From Lentzea sp. NEAU-D7 (lineage in GTDB: Bacteria > Actinomycetota > Actinomycetes > Mycobacteriales > Pseudonocardiaceae), in contig NZ_JAPJDL010000014.1 in the NCBI RefSeq assembly GCF_026242055.1, forward strand, positions 1 to 64,000: DNA of 64,000 nucleotides. The letters are read 5' to 3'. Shown piece by piece: positions 59,416-64,000 of this stretch. The notes beneath the pieces are model-generated. The model ran no database searches. It saw only the letters and a program-made list of their open reading frames with translations, and was not told where the DNA came from. A program made the translations under genes and the position numbers. Position 1 is the first letter of the stretch; every line of letters begins with the position of its first letter.

Positions 59416-60555
59416 TCAGTACGAGCGCGGCAACTTCAGCGAGTTCTGCGCGACGAAGTTGAGCACCATCTCCCGCGACACCGGCGCGATGCGCGACAGC
59501 CGGGACACGCCGAGCATCGACGCCAGCCCGAACTCGGAGCTCAGCCCGTTGCCGCCGTGGGTCTGGATGGCCTGGTCGACCGCGGCCGCGATGGCCTCGC
59601 CCGCCGCGTACTTGGCCATGTTCGCGGCCTCACCGGACTCCTTGTCGCGACCGGCGTCGTAGAGCGCGGCCGCCTTCTGCGTCATCAACCTGGCCAGCTC
59701 GATCTCGATGTGGATCTTCGCCAGCGGGTGCGAGAGGCCCTGGTGCGCGCCGATCGGGCTGTCCCACACCTGGCGCTGCCGCGCGTAGGAGACGGCCTTG
59801 GCGATCGCCAGCCTGGCCGAGCCGGTCGCCATGCTCGCGCCCATGATCCGTTCCGGGTTGAGGCCGGCGAAGACCTGCAGCAGGCCCTGGTCCGGCGAGC
59901 CCACGACGGCGTCCGAGGGCAGCCTGACGTCGTCGAAGAACAGGGTGAACTGCTTCTCCGGCGCCACCAGGTCCATCTCGATCTCGTGCCGGGTGAAGCC
60001 CTCGGCGTCCGTCGGCACGACCACGAGGACCGGCCCGGTCTTCTGGATGGCGACCACGAGCACGGCGTCCACCTCGTCGACGCCGGAGATGTAGGTCTTG
60101 GTGCCCTTGAGGACCCAGTCGTCACCGTCGCGCCTGACGTGGGTCTTCAGCTTGTGCGAGTTGGACCCCGCATCGGGCTCGGTGATCGCGAACGCCATCT
60201 TCAGCGTGCCGTCCGCGAAACCGGGCAGCCACTTCGACTTCTGCTCCTCGGTACCGAACCGCGCGATCACCGTGGCGCAGATCGCCGGCGAGACCACCAT
60301 GAGCAGCAACGGGCATCCGGCCGCCGCCAGCTCCTCGCACACCGCCGCGAGGTCGCCGATGCCGCCGCCACCGCCGCCGTACTCCTCCGGCACGGCCACG
60401 CCGAGGTAGCCGAGCTTGCCGGCCTCCTCCCACAGCTCGGTGGTCTTCTCCCCCGCCCTGGCCTTGGCGATGAAGTAGTCGTGGCCGTACCGGGCACCGA
60501 ACTCGGCGACGGCCCTGCGCAGCGCGATCCGCTCTTCGGACTCGACGAAGCTCAC
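59416..60555 (-). CDS. Acyl-CoA dehydrogenase
   Basis: A 379-residue flavoprotein that makes a trans-2-enoyl-CoA. The FAD and substrate motifs are MAFAITEPDAGSNSHKLKT (about residues 120-138), LKGTKTYISGVDEVD and QTHGGNGLSSEFGLASMLG (about 335-353). The N-terminal block ALRRAVAEFGARYG is also typical. The operon with an acetyl/propionyl/methylcrotonyl-type carboxylase points to isovaleryl-CoA or a related acyl-CoA as substrate. It overlaps the alpha-subunit gene by GTGA and is probably the step before the carboxylase. Confidence 0.9.
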   Translation of the reverse strand: MSFVESEERIALRRAVAEFGARYGHDYFIAKARAGEKTTELWEEAGKLGYLGVAVPEEYGGGGGGIGDLAAVCEELAAAGCPLLLMVVSPAICATVIARFGTEEQKSKWLPGFADGTLKMAFAITEPDAGSNSHKLKTHVRRDGDDWVLKGTKTYISGVDEVDAVLVVAIQKTGPVLVVVPTDAEGFTRHEIEMDLVAPEKQFTLFFDDVRLPSDAVVGSPDQGLLQVFAGLNPERIMGASMATGSARLAIAKAVSYARQRQVWDSPIGAHQGLSHPLAKIHIEIELARLMTQKAAALYDAGRDKESGEAANMAKYAAGEAIAAAVDQAIQTHGGNGLSSEFGLASMLGVSRLSRIAPVSREMVLNFVAQNSLKLPRSY

Positions 60556-62399
60556 GATCCGTCTCCGTTCTGTTCGGCCACCACGGCCAGGACGTCGCCC
60601 GCGTTGACCTGCTGGGCCTGCTCGACGAGGAGTTCGGTGACGGTGCCCGCGCTGGTCGCGAGCACCCGGTGTTCCATCTTCATGGCCTCCAGCACCAGGA
60701 GTTCGGCACCGGCCTCGACCACGTCACCCTGCTGGACCGACACCCTGACCACCGTTCCGGGCATCGGGGCGACGGTCGCGCCCGGCGCGAGCCTGATCTC
60801 CGGTTCGGGGAAGCGCGGCACGGCCTTCAACGTCACCGAGCCGCGCGGCGAGTCGACCTCGACCAGGTCGCCGTACCTCGCGACGTGGAACGGAACGCGC
60901 ACGCCGTCCAGGTCGAGCGCGACGACGCCGGGAGTCGCCTGCTTCGGGTCGTACTCGACCTCGATCAGCTCGTCGCCGAAGAGGAACCTGGCCTTCGGCT
61001 GCTGCGAACGCACGTTGCGCCAGCCGAGCGGGAGGTGCCCGATCCTGCGACTCGCCGCCTGAGCCAGCGCCGCCGCACGCGCAAACGGTTGCGGGTCAAC
61101 GGTTCGGCTGAAGTCCTGCTCGGTCAGGAACCCGGTGTGCGTGTCGCCGTCGAGGAAAGCCTCGTTGCCGAGGATGTCCACGAGCAGTGCCCGGTTCGTG
61201 ACCAGGCCGTGGATCTGGGCGCTTTCCAGCGCCGTGGCGAGCTTGCGGGCGGCGGCCCTGCGCGTGGGCGCGTAGGCGATCACCTTGGCCAGCATGGGGT
61301 CGTAGTGCACGGAGACCACCGAACCGTCCTCGACACCGCTGTCGAGCCGGACGTCGCCGGGCACGTGGAACCGGTGCAGCGTGCCGCTCGCCGGCCGCCA
61401 GTCGTTCGCCGGGTCCTCGGCGTAGAGGCGGACCTCGATCGCGTGGCCGCGCGGCTGCGGCACCTCCGCCGGCAGCCTGGCGCCCTCGGCGATCCGCAGC
61501 TGCCACTCGACCAGGTCGACGCCGTGGACGAGCTCGGTGACCGGGTGCTCGACCTGCAGGCGCGTGTTGACCTCGAGGAAGTGGAAGTCCTCGCCCTTGA
61601 GCATGAACTCGACGGTGCCCGCGCCGACGTACCCGATCGACTCGGCCGCCGCCGTCGCCGCGGCGAACAAGCGCTCGCGGACGTCGTCGGTGACCGCCGG
61701 ACTGGGCGACTCCTCGACGATCTTCTGGTGGCGGCGCTGGATCGAGCACTCGCGTTCGCCGAGCGCCCAGACCGTGCCGTGCGCGTCGGCGAGGATCTGC
61801 ACCTCGACGTGCCGGGCGTGCTCCAGCAACGGTTCGCAGAACACCGTCGGGTCGCCGAACGCCGACTCGGCCTCGCGCCGCGCACTGGCGAGAGCGTCGG
61901 CGAACTCGCCCTTCTCCCGCACGATCCGCATGCCCCGGCCACCACCGCCCGCCGACGCCTTGATCAGCACGGGGAACTCGGTGACGGTGTCCGGGTCGAG
62001 TTCCGGCAGCGTCGGCACGCCCGCGGCCGCCATCCGCTTCTTCGCGGCGACCTTGGAGCCCATCGCCTCGATCGAGTCCGGTTCCGGGCCGACCCACGTC
62101 AGGCCCGCCGCCTGGACCTCGCGTGCGAAGCCGGCGTTCTCGCTGAGGAATCCGTAGCCGGGGTGCACCGCGTCCGCGCCCGCCCTGACCGCCGCCTCGA
62201 CGAGCAGATCGGCACGCAGGTAGGTCTCGGCCGGCGACGCACCGGGCAGCCGGACCGCGAAGTCGGCCTCGCGGACGTGCGGCGAGTCCGCGTCCGGGTC
62301 GGAGAAGACGGCGACCGTGCGGATCCCGTTGTCCCGGCAGGTGCGGATGATCCGGCGGGCGATCTCGCCGCGGTTGGCGATCAGGAGTGACTTGATCAC
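60552..62399 (-). CDS. Acyl-CoA carboxylase alpha subunit (biotin carboxylase plus biotin carrier)
   Basis: A 615-residue fusion. The biotin-carboxylase domain covers residues 1-445, with SLLIANRGEIARRIIRTC, the ATP loop KASAGGGGRGMRIV, ECSIQRRHQKIVEESPSP and EVNTRLQVEHPVTE. The carrier domain ends the protein, with biotinylated Lys574 in LEAMKMEHR. A linker of about 100 residues lies between. Length and order match methylcrotonoyl- or propionyl-CoA-type alpha subunits. GTG 62399 begins the domain; a longer in-frame extension upstream is only the antisense-like shadow of the beta gene. It pairs with the beta subunit upstream. Confidence 0.92.
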   Translation of the reverse strand: MIKSLLIANRGEIARRIIRTCRDNGIRTVAVFSDPDADSPHVREADFAVRLPGASPAETYLRADLLVEAAVRAGADAVHPGYGFLSENAGFAREVQAAGLTWVGPEPDSIEAMGSKVAAKKRMAAAGVPTLPELDPDTVTEFPVLIKASAGGGGRGMRIVREKGEFADALASARREAESAFGDPTVFCEPLLEHARHVEVQILADAHGTVWALGERECSIQRRHQKIVEESPSPAVTDDVRERLFAAATAAAESIGYVGAGTVEFMLKGEDFHFLEVNTRLQVEHPVTELVHGVDLVEWQLRIAEGARLPAEVPQPRGHAIEVRLYAEDPANDWRPASGTLHRFHVPGDVRLDSGVEDGSVVSVHYDPMLAKVIAYAPTRRAAARKLATALESAQIHGLVTNRALLVDILGNEAFLDGDTHTGFLTEQDFSRTVDPQPFARAAALAQAASRRIGHLPLGWRNVRSQQPKARFLFGDELIEVEYDPKQATPGVVALDLDGVRVPFHVARYGDLVEVDSPRGSVTLKAVPRFPEPEIRLAPGATVAPMPGTVVRVSVQQGDVVEAGAELLVLEAMKMEHRVLATSAGTVTELLVEQAQQVNAGDVLAVVAEQNGDGS

Positions 62400-62404
62400 G
62401 GGTC

Positions 62405-63955
62405 TCACATCCGGAAGACGCCGAAGCCGTCGGCGCCCTTGATCGGTCCGCTGTGGACAGCGGAGAGGCAGAGGGCGAGCACGGTCCTGGTGTCGCGCGG
62501 GTCGATCACGCCGTCGTCGTAGAGCTTCCCGGACAGGAACGGCGCGAGCGACTGCTCCTCGATCTGCGCCTCCACCATCTTGCGCATGGCGGCGTCGTGC
62601 TCCTCGTTGTACTCCTGCCCTTTCGCCGCGGCGGCCTGCCGCCCGACGATCGAGAGCACCCCGGCGAGCTGCGCGGGCCCCATCACGGCGGACTTGGCGT
62701 TGGGCCAGGTGAACAGGAACCTCGGGTCGTACGCCCTGCCGCACATGCCGTAGTTGCCCGCGCCGTACGAGGCGCCCATCGTGATCGTCAGGTGCGGCAC
62801 CCGGCTGTTGGAGACGGCGTTGATCATCATCGAGCCGTGCTTGACGATGCCGCCCTGCTCGTACTGGGCGCCGACCATGTAGCCGGTGGTGTTCTGCAGG
62901 AAGACGAGCGGGGTGTCGCTCGAGTTGGCCAGCTGGATGAACTGCGTGGCCTTCTGCGACTCCTCGCTGAACAGCACGCCGCGCGCGTTGGCGAGGATGC
63001 CGACCGGGTAGCCGTGGACGCGGGCCCAGCCGGTGACGAGGCTGTTGCCGTACAACGGCTTGAACTCGTCGAAGTGCGACCCGTCGACGAGCCGGGCGAT
63101 GACGTCGCGCGGGTCGAACGGCACCCGCTGGTCCTCGGAGACGATGTCGAGGATGCTCTCGGCGTCGAACAGCGGCTCCTCCACCGGTGCCGGCTCGGGC
63201 CCGAGCTTCCGCCAGTTCAGCCGGGCGACGACCCTGCGCGCCAGCCGGATCGCGTCGGTCTCGTCCTCCGCCACGAAGTCCGCGAGCCCGGACGTCACGC
63301 CGTGCATGGTCGCACCGCCCAGCGACTCGTCGTCGGAGTCCTCGCCGGTCGCCATCTTGACCAGCGGCGGACCGCCGAGGAACACCTTGGAGCGGTCCTT
63401 GATCATGATCACGTAGTCGGACATGCCCGGCACGTACGCGCCTCCGGCCGTCGCGTTGCCGAACACCGCCGTGATCGTCGGGATCCCGGCCGCGCTCAAC
63501 CGCGTGAGGTCGCGGAACGCGCGGCCTCCGGGGATGAAGATCTCGCTCTGCGTCGGCAGGTCCGCGCCGCCCGACTCGACCAGGCTGACCAGCGGCAGCC
63601 GGTTCTGCAACGCGATGTCGTTGGCCCGCAGCGACTTGCGCAGCGTGTACGGGTTCGACGAGCCGCCGCGCACCGTCGGGTCGTTCGCGACGATCACGCA
63701 CTCGACGCCCTCGACGCGCCCGATGCCGGTGACGACCGACGCGCCCACCGGGAAGTCGGTGCCCCAGGCGGCGAGCGGGGACAGCTCCAGGAACGGGCTG
63801 TCCTCGTCGATCAGCAGCTCCACCCGTTCGCGGGCGAGGAGCTTGCCGCGCTCGTGGTGCCGCTCGACGTACTTCGGCCCCCCTCCCGCGAGCGCCTTGG
63901 CGTGCTCGGCGTCCAGTGCCGCGATCTTCGCGAGCAGCGCCTCCCTGTTGCCCAT
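62405..63955 (-). CDS. Acyl-CoA carboxylase beta subunit, methylcrotonoyl-CoA type
   Basis: A 516-residue carboxyltransferase. The two crotonase-like halves are present: LVESGGADLPTQSEIF and TAVFGNATAGGAYVPGMSDY in the first, GNYGMCGRAYDPRFLFTWPN and TLTITMGASYGAGNYG-like text in the second (positions about 375-410). The phrase MCGRAYDPRFLFTWPNAK is typical of methylcrotonoyl-CoA carboxylase, so leucine degradation is likely. It transfers CO2 from biotin to the acyl-CoA. Its ATG overlaps the stop of an upstream gene (TGATG) that is cut by the window edge. Confidence 0.9.
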   Translation of the reverse strand: MGNREALLAKIAALDAEHAKALAGGGPKYVERHHERGKLLARERVELLIDEDSPFLELSPLAAWGTDFPVGASVVTGIGRVEGVECVIVANDPTVRGGSSNPYTLRKSLRANDIALQNRLPLVSLVESGGADLPTQSEIFIPGGRAFRDLTRLSAAGIPTITAVFGNATAGGAYVPGMSDYVIMIKDRSKVFLGGPPLVKMATGEDSDDESLGGATMHGVTSGLADFVAEDETDAIRLARRVVARLNWRKLGPEPAPVEEPLFDAESILDIVSEDQRVPFDPRDVIARLVDGSHFDEFKPLYGNSLVTGWARVHGYPVGILANARGVLFSEESQKATQFIQLANSSDTPLVFLQNTTGYMVGAQYEQGGIVKHGSMMINAVSNSRVPHLTITMGASYGAGNYGMCGRAYDPRFLFTWPNAKSAVMGPAQLAGVLSIVGRQAAAAKGQEYNEEHDAAMRKMVEAQIEEQSLAPFLSGKLYDDGVIDPRDTRTVLALCLSAVHSGPIKGADGFGVFRM

Positions 63956-64000
63956 CAGGCGAACCCCAATCGTCGTGCCGCGAGCTCGGTCATCACTTCA
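63955..64000 (-). CDS. C-terminal end of an upstream operon gene (cut by window edge)
   Basis: The last 14 codons of a minus-strand gene are visible, reading EVMTELAARRLGFA and ending in TGA at 63957-63955, which shares a base with the beta-subunit ATG. The gene is upstream in the same operon. Too little is present to identify it; a TetR regulator or another acyl-CoA enzyme is common at this place. Confidence 0.6.
   Translation of the reverse strand, partial: EVMTELAARRLGFA

Noticed and set aside
60552-63701. A 1049-codon frame that seems to extend the biotin-carboxylase gene far upstream
   Set aside because: The extension overlaps the beta-subunit gene in another frame and reads as Arg-rich text; homology starts at GTG 62399, five bases from the beta stop.

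Overview
The window is high-GC chromosomal DNA from a mycelial actinomycete. The likely home is Pseudonocardiaceae or a close relative such as Lentzea, Saccharothrix or Actinosynnema; that placement is inferred from gene style, not proven. Supporting signs are the mycothiol-dependent formaldehyde dehydrogenase, a WS/DGAT acyltransferase, an AfsR/SARP-type regulator, F420/LLM oxidoreductases, secreted S8 proteases, heavy use of GTG starts and dense 4-base ATGA/GTGA gene overlaps. I see no phage, IS transposase, CRISPR array, tRNA or rRNA. The window reads as ordinary core plus accessory chromosome.

Layout. 0.1-2.3 kb: formaldehyde detoxification (VOC protein, mycothiol-dependent dehydrogenase, MBL hydrolase). 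2.3-13.2 kb: mixed single genes: enoyl-CoA hydratase, DUF2332 protein, secreted protein, SDR with divergent MmyB-type regulator, lipid genes (alpha/beta hydrolases, WS/DGAT acyltransferase), an ECF sigma factor with a membrane partner, and a phosphotransferase. 13.3-19.4 kb: a sulfonate/organosulfur uptake operon. It starts with an unannotated 29-codon leader peptide (13312-13401) of the actinobacterial TRRxHVDL type. A ROK regulator, a TauD-like dioxygenase, an SsuA/SsuC/SsuB transporter and an LLM monooxygenase follow, all translationally coupled. 19.4-27.9 kb: patatin, phosphodiesterase-like, Tex, a small membrane protein behind a perfect 17-bp inverted repeat, an orphan amino-acid-binding lipoprotein, an epimerase and a phytoene-desaturase-like oxidoreductase.

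27.9-30.98 kb: a GntR(YtrA-type)/ABC exporter operon preceded by a 16-bp perfect dyad. 31-37.8 kb: SRPBCC, stand-alone DUF4041, LLM, then two divergent secreted cell-wall-hydrolase-like genes (M15-like and NlpC/P60-like) flanking a 164-bp imperfect palindrome with perfect 21-bp ends. An AfsR-type regulator and Mug glycosylase follow. 37.8-48.3 kb: small proteins, an ArfC/BON pair, a 5'-nucleotidase, then a DUF5666 protein divergent from a two-component system that reads into a YkcB-YkcC-YkcB-type glycosyltransferase set. 48.3-57.6 kb: SGNH hydrolase, degenerate phosphotransferase, aspS, two HEAT-like proteins and three tandem S8 proteases. 57.7-64 kb: an HTH protein, an alpha/beta hydrolase, and an acyl-CoA dehydrogenase/biotin-dependent carboxylase operon, probably for leucine/isovalerate breakdown, that runs off the right edge.

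The most interesting signals are the leader peptide with a possible Shine-Dalgarno-masking stem in front of the sulfur operon, the 164-bp palindrome between the two wall-hydrolase genes, the operator-like dyads at 30942 and 23979, and the S8 paralogue lacking the oxyanion-hole Asn. All functional calls come from reading motifs; no database search was possible.
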